Below are positions 7,797-15,846 of a stretch of 64,000 nt of DNA, in pieces. Origin of the DNA: DATMER01 sp963741305 (GTDB lineage: Bacteria > Acidobacteriota > Thermoanaerobaculia > Multivoradales > UBA5704); assembly GCA_963741305.1 (NCBI GenBank), contig CAVUHL010000003.1, forward strand, positions 2,108,001 to 2,172,000, in the 5' to 3' direction. Both the position numbers and the translations under genes were made by a program. Position 1 is the stretch's first letter; each line of letters opens with the position of its first letter. The notes under the pieces were generated by a model. That model made no database searches and was not told the DNA's origin. It saw only the letters and a program-made list of their open reading frames with translations.

Positions 7797-7802
7797 TATA
7801 AT
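7797..7802 (+). promoter_or_regulatory. candidate -10 box for phosphatase gene
   Basis: A perfect TATAAT hexamer lies 27 bp before the ATG at 7830. The matching -35 position (around 7774-7779, TTCGCC) is poor, so the promoter would depend on other contacts. No obvious Shine-Dalgarno sequence apart from GGGGAG at 7822-7827. Confidence 0.4.
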
Positions 7803-7829
7803 TCAGGCACGTCAGGCGCTTGGGGAGTC

Positions 7830-8168
7830 ATGCCAGCTCAAACAAATATCTTGTTCGTTTGTAGCCGCAATCAGTGGCGCAGCCCTACAGCAGAGCAGGT
7901 TTGGCGGAAGCACCCTTCGCTATCCGTTCGCTCAGGGGGAACCAGTCCGAAAGCAAGGCATCCTGTCTCCGTAGGCGATCTATCTTGGGCACAGGTAATC
8001 TTCGTCATGGAAGAGAAGCACAAGTCTCGCCTGCTCACCGAATACAGGCGAGTACTCGAAAACAAGCCAATTCACGTCCTCGACATTCCAGACGAATACA
8101 AGTTCATGGAGCCTGAGTTGGTTGATCTGCTTCGCCAGTCGGTAGGAGCAATCCTTGGCCTTGAGTAG
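7830..8168 (+). CDS. predicted low-molecular-weight-type protein tyrosine phosphatase
   Basis: 112 residues. The phosphatase loop CSRNQWRS (Cys11, Arg17; C-x5-R-S) sits directly after a beta strand ILFV, as in low-molecular-weight tyrosine phosphatases and the COG4551 family. It is shorter than the classical 150-residue enzymes and lacks the typical C-terminal DP-D motif; a DIPDEYKFM segment takes that place, as in COG4551. Likely cytoplasmic. The physiological substrate is unknown. Confidence 0.8.
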   Translation: MPAQTNILFVCSRNQWRSPTAEQVWRKHPSLSVRSGGTSPKARHPVSVGDLSWAQVIFVMEEKHKSRLLTEYRRVLENKPIHVLDIPDEYKFMEPELVDLLRQSVGAILGLE

Positions 8169-8175
8169 CCTTCGT

Positions 8176-8709
8176 ATGCATCTTCTTCTCGCCAGCCTCC
8201 TGAGCCTCGCCTCCTTCGCCGCCGCGGAGGGGCAGCCCTGCTCCCATCCGGACATTGTTCCGGTGGTGGAGATCGGAGACTGGATCTACGACCTCGACAG
8301 ACCTCCGAAGGTCGGAGAGCCGTCGGGTGACGGCATCTGCGAGCTCTACTGCGGCCTCAGGGTCGTCGATCCGGAGCAGTGGATCCCACAGTGTTCCTCG
8401 TATTCGTGCCGGTTCACGCTCCAGAAGCCGGATGGCAGCTCCACCTCGACTCCCATCCGGTTCGGTCCCCGCTTCGACGGCATGACCCAGCCAACGGCGG
8501 TAGGCGCGGTTTGCGGCGGCTGGTCCGAATCCATGCCCCCGGGCCGCTACCGCGCCACGCTGGAGTGCGGGTCCTCGTCGGCCACCTTCGACTTTGAGAT
8601 CGTCCGCTCGCATCCGGCCGGCTTCGAGATCCCACCCTCCCTCCGGCTGGAGGGCAACCCCTGCCCCCAGCAGCCTGACTTCAGTCAGGAGCGCGCGAGC
8701 GCGTCGTAG
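8176..8709 (+). CDS. secreted cysteine-containing hypothetical protein
   Basis: 177 residues from the ATG at 8176. The alternative TTG at 8155 would overlap the phosphatase stop and precede a poorer signal sequence. The N-terminus (HLLLASLLSLASFAAA) is a clear Sec signal peptide. The mature part has several Cys residues (GQPCSH, CELYCG, CSSYSC) and a beta-sandwich look ending in GRYRATLECGSSSATFDFEIV. Probably a periplasmic or secreted Ig-like domain. Function unknown. Confidence 0.7.
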   Translation: MHLLLASLLSLASFAAAEGQPCSHPDIVPVVEIGDWIYDLDRPPKVGEPSGDGICELYCGLRVVDPEQWIPQCSSYSCRFTLQKPDGSSTSTPIRFGPRFDGMTQPTAVGAVCGGWSESMPPGRYRATLECGSSSATFDFEIVRSHPAGFEIPPSLRLEGNPCPQQPDFSQERASAS

Positions 8710-8779
8710 CCCTGCCCCCCCACCCGAAACATCCACGCCCCCTCTGTCGTAATGTGGACGACGAGATGGAGAACCTCGC

Positions 8780-11260
8780 ATGAACCTCCTTTGGAACGAT
8801 CTTAAATACGCTGCCCGGATGCTCGCCAAGACGCCGGGCTTCACCGCGGTCGCCCTGGTCACCCTGACCCTGGCGATCGGCGCCAATACCGCCATTTTCA
8901 GCATCGTCAACGGCATGCTCATCCAGCCGCTGCCCTTCCCGGACCAGCACGAGCTGGTCCAGCTCATGCGCGGCTTCAGGGAGGGCGGCCTGTCGGGCGC
9001 CACGTCGGTGCCCAAGTACGCCTACTGGGAGGAGAATACCCGCGGCCTGTTCGAGGGGGTGGCCGCCTTCGACAACCTCGGCTCCGGGTTCAACATGGCT
9101 GGCGACGGCAAGCCTGAGCGCATCATCGGCTCCCGCGCCACGCACGAGTTCTTCGGCGTCTTCGGCGCCACGCCCACGATCGGCCGCGGCTTCCGGCCCG
9201 AGGAAGACCGTCCCGGCGCGGCCAAGGTGATCGTCCTGAGCCACGGGCTGTGGACCCGCCGTTTCGCAGCGGACCGCGCGATCGTCGGCAAGACGCTGCA
9301 GCTCAACGGTGAGGCCTACACCGTGGTCGGCGTCGCGCCCCAGGGGTTCAAGTACCCCGCCAACGCCGAGCTGTGGACGCCGTTCCAGATGGACCGCACG
9401 AGCCAGGACCGGGGCCACTACTTCGAGGCCGTGGGGCGGCTCAAGGATGGCGTGAGCTTCGAAAAGGCCAAGGCCACGGCAACCGTGGTGGGGAAGCAGT
9501 ACATCACCGCCCACCCCGACTTCGGATCGCCGGACGAGACGCTCTCCCTCCTCACCCTGCGCGACCGTCTCTATGGCCGGCTGCGCCCGGTGCTCCTCAT
9601 CCTGCTCGGTGCCGTGGGCTTCGTGCTCCTCATCGCCTGCGTGAACCTCGCCAACCTGCAGCTCGCCCGGGCGACCGCACGGCAGCGCGAGGTCGCCATC
9701 CGCACCATCCTCGGCGCCCGCTCGTCGCAGATCGTCCGCCAGCTCCTGACCGAGAGCCTGCTGCTCTCCGTGATCGGCGGCCTGCTCGGCCTGGCAGTGG
9801 GGAGCTGGATCCTGAAGCCGCTCCTCGCCCTGAGCCCGCCCGAGATCGAGCGGCTGACCCCGATCGGAATCGACCTCCCGGTGCTCGGCTTCACGTTCGC
9901 GTTGGCGCTTCTGGCCGGCCTGCTCTTCGGCCTCGTGCCCGCGGCGCAGGCCTCCAGGGTGGACCTCAACGCACCGCTCAAGGAGGGCTCGACGCGCTCC
10001 ACCGGAGGCGCCCGCGGCAACCTGATGCGGCGCATCCTGGTAGTCGGCCAGGTGGCCCTCGCGCTCATCCCGCTCACCGGCGCCGTGCTGCTGGTCAAGA
10101 GCTTCACGGGCGTGGTGCGGACCGATCCCGGAATCGATCCCAAGAACGTCCTCACCATGAAGCTCTCCCTGCCCGAGGGCCGCTACGGCAAGCCGGAGAC
10201 CATGCAGGCCTTCAGCCGCGACGTGGTGGAGAGGGTGGAGAGCCTGCCCGGGGTGAAGAAGGCCGCGGTCGCCATGTTCCTGCCCCTGGAAGGGGGAGCG
10301 GACCTGCCGTTCACCATCCAGGGCAAGTACACCGGCGGCATGAGCGAAAACTCGCCGGGTATCGGGTTCGCGCAGTACCGGCCCTCCACGGCCGGTTACT
10401 TCGACGCATTCGGGATCAAGGTCGCGCGGGGGAGGCTGTTCACGAGCCGCGACTCCCATGGCGCGCCGCTGGTGGCCCTCATCAACGAGGCCGCGGCCAA
10501 GGAGTACTGGCCCAACGAAAGCCCGCTCGGGCAGCGCATCCACCTCGGCCCGCCGTTCGTTCCCGAACTGGGCGATCCTGGCCCGCGGGAGATCATCGGC
10601 GTCGTGCCCAACGTGCGCGAGGTGGGCCTCGAAGAAGAGGCGCCGCCGATCGTCTACATTCCACTGGAGCAGACGCCGGCCACGGTTTTGGGCATGATCC
10701 TGCGCCTCTCGCCGGTGAACCTGGTGGTGAAGTCCGAGAAAGAAGTGCCCAACCTGGCCGCCTCGGTGCAGAAGGAAATCTGGGCCGTGGACGCGGAGCA
10801 GCCGGTCAACGACGTCCGCCTGATGGAGGAGATCGTCTCCCGCTCCCTCGGCCGGCAGCGTTTCGCGGCCCTGCTCCTCGGCGGGCTGGCCCTTCTTGCG
10901 CTGCTCCTTGCCGGCGTTGGGATCTACGGCGTGCTCTCGTACCTCGTGATGCAGCGCACGCGGGAGATCGGCGTCCGCATGGCGCTGGGCGCGTCCGCCC
11001 GCAACGTCCTGGGCATGGTGGTGAGGCAGGGTTTCCTATCGGTGCTCATCGGCGTGGCGATCGGGGTCGCGGGGGCCTTCGCCCTGGCCAACTTCCTCGG
11101 CGGCCAGATCGCGGGCCTCCTGGCCGGCGGCAGTGCGACGGACCCCGTCACCTTCGTGCTGGCCCCGGCCGTGCTCGCTGCCGTGGCGCTCCTCGCGAGC
11201 GTCATCCCGGCTCACCGCGCGAGCCAGTTGGATCCGCTTATTGCCCTCAGGAGAGACTAG
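8780..11260 (+). CDS. ADOP-type ABC transporter permease (MacB/FtsX duplicated)
   Basis: 826 residues. The N-terminus (NDLKYAARMLAKTPGFT) and first membrane helix followed by a MacB periplasmic core domain are repeated: helices and FtsX domains lie at about 270-400 and 690-820, with a second periplasmic domain between. This is the acidobacterial duplicated orphan permease class, usually found without an adjacent ATPase, as here. Probable role in export or mechanotransmission across the inner membrane; substrate unknown. The last 103 bp are repeated at 14693-14795, marking a recombination boundary. Confidence 0.93.
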   Translation: MNLLWNDLKYAARMLAKTPGFTAVALVTLTLAIGANTAIFSIVNGMLIQPLPFPDQHELVQLMRGFREGGLSGATSVPKYAYWEENTRGLFEGVAAFDNLGSGFNMAGDGKPERIIGSRATHEFFGVFGATPTIGRGFRPEEDRPGAAKVIVLSHGLWTRRFAADRAIVGKTLQLNGEAYTVVGVAPQGFKYPANAELWTPFQMDRTSQDRGHYFEAVGRLKDGVSFEKAKATATVVGKQYITAHPDFGSPDETLSLLTLRDRLYGRLRPVLLILLGAVGFVLLIACVNLANLQLARATARQREVAIRTILGARSSQIVRQLLTESLLLSVIGGLLGLAVGSWILKPLLALSPPEIERLTPIGIDLPVLGFTFALALLAGLLFGLVPAAQASRVDLNAPLKEGSTRSTGGARGNLMRRILVVGQVALALIPLTGAVLLVKSFTGVVRTDPGIDPKNVLTMKLSLPEGRYGKPETMQAFSRDVVERVESLPGVKKAAVAMFLPLEGGADLPFTIQGKYTGGMSENSPGIGFAQYRPSTAGYFDAFGIKVARGRLFTSRDSHGAPLVALINEAAAKEYWPNESPLGQRIHLGPPFVPELGDPGPREIIGVVPNVREVGLEEEAPPIVYIPLEQTPATVLGMILRLSPVNLVVKSEKEVPNLAASVQKEIWAVDAEQPVNDVRLMEEIVSRSLGRQRFAALLLGGLALLALLLAGVGIYGVLSYLVMQRTREIGVRMALGASARNVLGMVVRQGFLSVLIGVAIGVAGAFALANFLGGQIAGLLAGGSATDPVTFVLAPAVLAAVALLASVIPAHRASQLDPLIALRRD
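11158..11260 (+). repeat. 103-bp direct repeat, copy A (3' end of ADOP gene)
   Basis: Identical length to copy B at 14693-14795, with seven mismatches and no indels (93% identity). Six of the seven changes are silent in the ADOP frame and one is Val to Ile. Similarity begins abruptly at GCTGGCC and ends at the TAG stop. The two copies bracket the DUF262/ATPase module. Confidence 0.9.
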
Positions 11261-11291
11261 GGCATTGTCACCGTCCGCTCGTCCCATGTAG

Positions 11292-11312
11292 GGGAGGGGC
11301 TTGCCCCCTCCC
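11292..11312 (+). terminator. GC-rich hairpin after ADOP gene
   Basis: GGGAGGGG (11292-11299) pairs perfectly with CCCCTCCC (11305-11312) around a 5-nt loop, 31 bp after the ADOP stop. There is no T-run behind it, so it is at best a weak or factor-assisted terminator. Confidence 0.35.
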
Positions 11313-11429
11313 GGTTGGCGGAAGCCTTAGATAAGGGATATCTGCAGCCGGTCATGGACTCACCGAGAACTAGTCTCGCCTGCGCGTGTAGCCGAGGCAC
11401 CAAAGATGATATCGTCAATAGCTGAGCCA

Positions 11430-11444
11430 GGCCGCATAGCGGCC
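11430..11444 (+). promoter_or_regulatory. palindrome upstream of DUF262 module
   Basis: A perfect 6-bp dyad, GGCCGC-ATA-GCGGCC, lies 46 bp before the first ATG of the three-gene module, followed by TTTACGTGG. It is placed like an operator. Equally it could be a small hairpin in the leader. The remainder of 11261-11490 shows no gene. Confidence 0.3.
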
Positions 11445-11490
11445 CTTTACGTGGTTCTTTTCGAGCCGTATACGTGCAAACGAGGACCGT

Positions 11491-12594
11491 ATGATCACTC
11501 AGCAATTTGATCCAAATCCCGAAGAGATTGAGGGTCTTGGTGGAGACGAGGACGCCTCTTGGGGCGACTATCCGATCGACACAGTACTGATTCGCAATGA
11601 GAATCGAACGGTCCATGACGTACTGCGGAGAATCCAGATGGGCTCTTTCGTCATGGATCCAGATTTCCAGCGCGACTTCATCTGGGAAGACGATAAGCAG
11701 AGCAAGCTCATAGAGTCGGTATTGATGAGGATTCCGCTGCCGGTATTCTACTTGGCGGAGGATGACCAAGGGCGCATGATCGTGGTCGATGGATTGCAGC
11801 GGCTTTCTACGTTTCAGCGGTTCGTGAACAATGAGTTGCGACTGAAGCTTCCTGATCAGGCCGAGCTCAACAAGAAGCGCTTCCAAGAGCTCTCTGCCAA
11901 ACTCCAGAACCGAATCGAGGACTGCAACCTGATTCTATATGTAATTGATGCGAAGGTACCAGAGCGAGCACGTCTGGACATATTCGAGCGCGTGAATGGT
12001 GGCGTCCCTCTGACTCGCCAGCAGATGCGGAACTGCCTGTTTACGGGTAGGGCAACCAAGTTCCTAAAGTTCGAGGCAACCACGCCCCTGTTCTTGAAGG
12101 CAACGGGAGGAAGCCTAAATACCTTGACGATGAGGGATCGCGAATTTGTCAACCGCTTCTGCGCTTTTCATCTGCTTCCTCTTGACGACTACCGGGGCGA
12201 CATGGACGACTTCCTGGCACAGGCGTTGAGAAGGATGAACAACTTCGGGCAGGAGGATCTGGATAATTTGGCCACGAAGTTCCGAAGCACACTGGCTAAC
12301 AACTACTACGTCTTCGGCAAGCACGCATTCAGAAAACACGTCGCGGGCCAGGATGGCCGTAGCGTGCTCAACGCCTCACTCTGGGATGTCATGACAACAG
12401 GGCTTTCCCATCATCCCGAACCTGTGGTTGAAGCTCGCGCAGACGCTCTGAAAGCTGCTTTCTACTCCCTAATGGCAGACGATGAGTTCATAAGGGCAAT
12501 TACCTACGGGCCTAATGATGCGAAGAAGGTCAGGTATCGATTCGCGGTGACCGAGGCGATGTTCCGGGAGGTGTTCGGTGCTTACTCGGCTTGA
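11491..12594 (+). CDS. DUF262-domain protein (ParB/GmrSD-N-like)
   Basis: 367 residues. The DUF262 hallmarks are present: DPDFQRDFIW at 56-65 and the DGLQRLSTF catalytic loop (family DGQQR) at 100-108, then FERVNGGVPLT and QQMRNCLF. DUF262 domains are ParB-like nucleases/NTPases used in GmrSD and other defence systems. No DUF1524 HNH half is present. The last 17 nt overlap the next gene, so it is translationally coupled to the ATPase. Lower GC than the ADOP gene. Inferred role: effector or regulator of an anti-phage module. Confidence 0.88.
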   Translation: MITQQFDPNPEEIEGLGGDEDASWGDYPIDTVLIRNENRTVHDVLRRIQMGSFVMDPDFQRDFIWEDDKQSKLIESVLMRIPLPVFYLAEDDQGRMIVVDGLQRLSTFQRFVNNELRLKLPDQAELNKKRFQELSAKLQNRIEDCNLILYVIDAKVPERARLDIFERVNGGVPLTRQQMRNCLFTGRATKFLKFEATTPLFLKATGGSLNTLTMRDREFVNRFCAFHLLPLDDYRGDMDDFLAQALRRMNNFGQEDLDNLATKFRSTLANNYYVFGKHAFRKHVAGQDGRSVLNASLWDVMTTGLSHHPEPVVEARADALKAAFYSLMADDEFIRAITYGPNDAKKVRYRFAVTEAMFREVFGAYSA

Positions 12595-13720
12595 TCTTCA
12601 GCACTTCAAGTGCTTCGAGTTGCTAAGGCTTCCGCTGGGTCCACTGACGTTGCTCTCGGGCTCTAATGCTTCCGGCAAGTCATCCGCCCTCCAGGCTCTT
12701 GTGCTGCTCCACCAGACTATGCGTGAACACGAGTGGTCAAAGCGTCTCATGCTAAACGGCGCAGCAATCCGGCTGGGTACCGTGGCCGACGTGGTCGATA
12801 AGGTTCATGGACGGCGTACCTTCGAGATTGACGTAGTGGATGGCGAGTTGAGCTGCCACTGGACCTTCTCCGGGGAACGCAACGAGATGTCCATGGCGGT
12901 CGAAAGGGTCACAGTCGGTGGAGTCGTCACGAACGAAATGCCGGAATCATTGCGGTACCTGTTGCCGCCCGCGGTAGACGGGACCACCATGTCATTGGCT
13001 GATCGCCTACGACGGCTCACGTACATCACCGCTGAGCGGGTTGGGCCCCGCGAGGTGTACATCCTCGAAGATCGGCAGGCTGCACCCGTCGTTGGGCCCA
13101 TTGGTGAGCATGCGGTAAGCGTGCTGCACTGGGGGCGGGACGAGCACGTCCTCGATGAACTCGTGCTCTCAGAAGCCCCGCCTACCCGGCTACGCCAAGT
13201 CGAGGAACGAATGCGCACGCTCTTTCCCGGATGTGCCCTGGAAATCGTGCAGGTGCCGCAGGCGAACGCCGTAACACTGGGCCTGCGCACCTCCGACGCC
13301 ACGGACTTCCACCGTCCGGTTCACGTTGGTTTTGGACTCACCCAGATTTTTCCCATCGTCATCGCTGCTCTCTCTGCGGCCAAGGAGGACATCCTCCTCA
13401 TCGAAAATCCAGAGGTCCATCTCCACCCTGCCGGGCAGGCGTTCGTGGGGCAATTCCTGGCGGATGTGGCGCGGGCCGGGGTGCAGGTGATCGTGGAGAC
13501 TCACAGCGATCACGTATTAAGCGGCATCCGTCGCTCGGTCAAGGCGGGCCGACTCGCGGCAGAACAGGTCGCCATCCACTTCTTCAGGCCACGCTCCGCC
13601 GATGCTCCACAGGTGCTCAGTCCCATCCTGGATGACTCGGGCAACATCGACGCTTGGCCTGAGGGGTTTTTCGACCAGTTTGACAAGGACATGAATCACT
13701 TCGCTGGGTGGGGAAAATGA
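12578..13720 (+). CDS. AAA ATPase, RecF/SMC-like with DUF3696 C-terminus
   Basis: 380 residues. Walker A GSNASGKS at 28-35 follows the RecF-type start (LTRLDLQHFKCF). Near 270 a Walker B LLIENPEVHLHP is followed by VETHSDHVLSGIRR. The C-terminal end WPEGFFDQFDKD is the DUF3696 signature. This class works as the nucleotide-sensing partner in several defence systems (OLD, Septu and similar). It overlaps the DUF262 gene by 17 nt, and the third gene follows by 1 nt. Confidence 0.9.
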   Translation: MLTRLDLQHFKCFELLRLPLGPLTLLSGSNASGKSSALQALVLLHQTMREHEWSKRLMLNGAAIRLGTVADVVDKVHGRRTFEIDVVDGELSCHWTFSGERNEMSMAVERVTVGGVVTNEMPESLRYLLPPAVDGTTMSLADRLRRLTYITAERVGPREVYILEDRQAAPVVGPIGEHAVSVLHWGRDEHVLDELVLSEAPPTRLRQVEERMRTLFPGCALEIVQVPQANAVTLGLRTSDATDFHRPVHVGFGLTQIFPIVIAALSAAKEDILLIENPEVHLHPAGQAFVGQFLADVARAGVQVIVETHSDHVLSGIRRSVKAGRLAAEQVAIHFFRPRSADAPQVLSPILDDSGNIDAWPEGFFDQFDKDMNHFAGWGK

Positions 13721-13721
13721 A

Positions 13722-14693
13722 GTGGAGCTCCTCTTTAACGACCTCTCGCTCCACGGCCAATTTCCAGACCTCACCTCATTCAGGGCGGCGATCGAGCGGC
13801 TGATGGTGATCAGGCAGATCGCGCATCGCTTCGGCCGGACAGTGCACTGTCACAGAAATGTTGCGCAGGCCCAAGTGACGCCCCAGATGACGATGCCTCG
13901 TGCGGTGCAGGCGCTGACGCTCGAAGAGCGGAGGGTCCTAATGCAGTGGCTCACTCAGCACGGGCCGTTCTGGGAGGACTCGCGTAACCACCGGCCAGAT
14001 GACTGGCTCGAGTGCCGCGGCAGCATCGTTACGGACACGGCAGCCGGGGAGGCGGCGTGGTGTTCCTTGAACGGCATCGAACGTGCGCTCGTGAGCCTCA
14101 TGCCCTCCGACTGGCAGTTCTCGCCAGTGGCCATCGATTGGGTGTTGAGCACCGGCGAGAGGAAAACAGTAGACGTTGCGAACCACTGGGACACTGCCGC
14201 GATCGAGTCCGTTCTACAAGCCGCGGCGCCACCACTGGCGTCATGGGCTCAACTGGAAGCATTAGTCACAGCCCAGTGCACGCAACTCACGTTCGTTTCC
14301 GGTGCATTCGCACCCTTAAATGGCCATCCCTTCGTTTCGGGCGCTGCGCTACGCTTGGTGTTCATTCTTAAGACGCTGAATCGCTTCAAGTCCTGCTTCG
14401 ATTTGGAAGGGCAGCGAACAACCGAAGGCCATGAGATCTACCACGATTTTTTCACGGGCAAAAAAGGGGAGGGGGGGCGAGGTGCGCTCTTCTCTGATTC
14501 TTCGGACGATGAGAAGAGGAAGTTCGAGACGGAGATGACTTTCGAGCACCCGGCGGATTCCAGCAGGACTCTGTTCTGCCCCTGGCACGGAAAAGTTCAG
14601 ACGCCGCCGCTACGGGTTCACTTCTCCTCGCCAGTTCGTGCGGACGAGCCGCTCTACGTTGTGCACGTTGGTCCGAAGCTTACCAAGCGATAG
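13722..14693 (+). CDS. third component of DUF262/ATPase module, unknown function
   Basis: 323 residues, GTG start 1 nt after the ATPase stop. N-terminal two thirds without recognisable motif. The C-terminal end has CPWHGKVQTPPLRVHF...PLYVVHVGPKLTK, a WHGK/IGPKL pattern I recall from uncharacterised proteins beside ATPases, with no known activity. The stop codon touches the displaced ADOP tail at 14693, so the module ends exactly at the recombination boundary. Probably required by the neighbouring ATPase (inference from coupling). Confidence 0.75.
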   Translation: MELLFNDLSLHGQFPDLTSFRAAIERLMVIRQIAHRFGRTVHCHRNVAQAQVTPQMTMPRAVQALTLEERRVLMQWLTQHGPFWEDSRNHRPDDWLECRGSIVTDTAAGEAAWCSLNGIERALVSLMPSDWQFSPVAIDWVLSTGERKTVDVANHWDTAAIESVLQAAAPPLASWAQLEALVTAQCTQLTFVSGAFAPLNGHPFVSGAALRLVFILKTLNRFKSCFDLEGQRTTEGHEIYHDFFTGKKGEGGRGALFSDSSDDEKRKFETEMTFEHPADSSRTLFCPWHGKVQTPPLRVHFSSPVRADEPLYVVHVGPKLTKR

Positions 14694-14795
14694 CTGGCCC
14701 CGGCCGTGCTCGCGGCCGTGGCGCTCCTCGCGAGCATCATCCCGGCCCACCGCGCGAGCCAGTTGGACCCGCTTATTGCCCTCCGGAGGGATTAG
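14693..14795 (+). pseudogene. displaced 3' end of an ADOP permease gene (direct repeat copy B)
   Basis: Encodes the final 33 residues of an ADOP permease (LAPAVLAAVALLASIIPAH through the RRD stop), out of context right behind the third module gene. It matches 11158-11260 at 96 of 103 positions with mostly silent differences. Its TAG overlaps the TAA of the convergent metallo-beta-lactamase gene by 2 nt. Either a relic of a tandem paralogue or the gene tail displaced when the module entered. Confidence 0.85.
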
Positions 14796-15844
14796 CCCAG
14801 CTCGACTGCGACGCCCTCGGAGCCGTCCTCCGGGAACCGGGTCGAATAGGCGTGCTTCTTCTTGAGCAGGGGATCGTCCCAGACGCGGTTGTATTCGGTC
14901 CGATAATTGAACGTCAGCCTGCCGCCCGGCTCGCCGTAGTAAACGAGCCGGGCGACGCCCTCCCGGTTCGGATGCTCGTGCCTGGCTCCGTTGGTGGAGA
15001 CCAGGCAATGCTTCGCGGCGAGCTTCCTCTGCAAGGCCGGCGAGACGTTCCGCATGCTTCCATGGTGGCAGACCTTGAAGACGTCGAGCGCCAGCTTGTC
15101 GTCGCCAGCCAGCAGCCGGTCGACCGAGCGTTCGAGGACGCTCGGGAAGGCATCGGCGCCAAACAGGGCACGGCAGCCCTGGTACTCCGCGAGCACCGCG
15201 ATGCTGCTGCCGTTCGGAGCGCCCTTGTCCTCTTCGAACTGCGACTCCGCGAGAGCGCGCACGTCGATCCTTGAGCCCAGATGGTCCGCCGCCACCTGGT
15301 CAATGAGATCCGGCCTCTTCTCGAGAAGCTTCCGGAGCTCCTTTTCCCATTCCGGCAGCAGATCGATCAACTGCTGCCGGTAGGGCGAGAGCAGCGTCAG
15401 CTTCATGCCTCCATCCAATTCGCAGACCGGTAGATCCTCCTTTTCGTCGATCATGACCGGACCGCCCTTAAAAGCGGCGTTCCAGGGATGACCGCCGTCC
15501 ACGAGCGCCTTCGTCAGCTCCTGGGCCTGCTTGACGCCCAGCCGATCCGAGACAGCCAGCAGGTGCCGGAAACCGTTGAACCAGACGTCGCCGAATTCCA
15601 CGCCCTCGGGCCGCTCTTCGAGGAAGCGGATGGCGCCGCCGATATGGTCGCCATCGATGTGCGACACGATGAACAGCTCGAACCGGCGCTGATCCTTCGG
15701 CAGGTCCGCGATCTTTTGCGTGAGCTTCTTGTACGTTCCCGGCGTTCCCGTATCGATCAGGATGCGCCGCGGCGCGCCCTGCGATCCGTATTCGATCCAC
15801 AGGCAGTCGCCTTCCTGCGCCGGTAGCATCTCAATTCGAAACAT
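14792..15844 (-). CDS. metallo-beta-lactamase-fold hydrolase (ComEC-type MBL)
   Basis: 350 residues from the ATG at 15844 (FRIEMLPAQEGDCLWIEYG). An upstream ATG would add residues lying inside the CHAT gene. Metal-binding motif SHIDGDHIGG (His62, Asp64, Asp66, His67), then FGADA and VCHHGSMRN. This is the ComEC/Rec2-like branch of the MBL superfamily. No membrane segments, so a soluble phosphodiesterase or nuclease is likely. It starts 2 nt after the CHAT gene and is surely co-translated with it. Confidence 0.85.
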   Translation of the reverse strand: MFRIEMLPAQEGDCLWIEYGSQGAPRRILIDTGTPGTYKKLTQKIADLPKDQRRFELFIVSHIDGDHIGGAIRFLEERPEGVEFGDVWFNGFRHLLAVSDRLGVKQAQELTKALVDGGHPWNAAFKGGPVMIDEKEDLPVCELDGGMKLTLLSPYRQQLIDLLPEWEKELRKLLEKRPDLIDQVAADHLGSRIDVRALAESQFEEDKGAPNGSSIAVLAEYQGCRALFGADAFPSVLERSVDRLLAGDDKLALDVFKVCHHGSMRNVSPALQRKLAAKHCLVSTNGARHEHPNREGVARLVYYGEPGGRLTFNYRTEYNRVWDDPLLKKKHAYSTRFPEDGSEGVAVELG

Positions 15845-15846
15845 CG

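Noticed and set aside
8681..10543. 620-residue minus-strand frame
   Set aside because: Antisense to the clear ADOP permease; His/Gly/Glu/Arg-rich composition is the shadow of GC-rich codons. The same applies to other long antisense frames, e.g. 24978-26822 and 35742-37601.
11491..12594. Complete GmrSD type IV restriction enzyme
   Set aside because: Only the DUF262 half is present; there is no DUF1524 HNH domain in this or the neighbouring genes.
11261..14795. Prophage or integrase-driven element
   Set aside because: No integrase, structural phage gene or tRNA target is present; only three genes lie between the 103-bp repeats, so the mechanism stays open.
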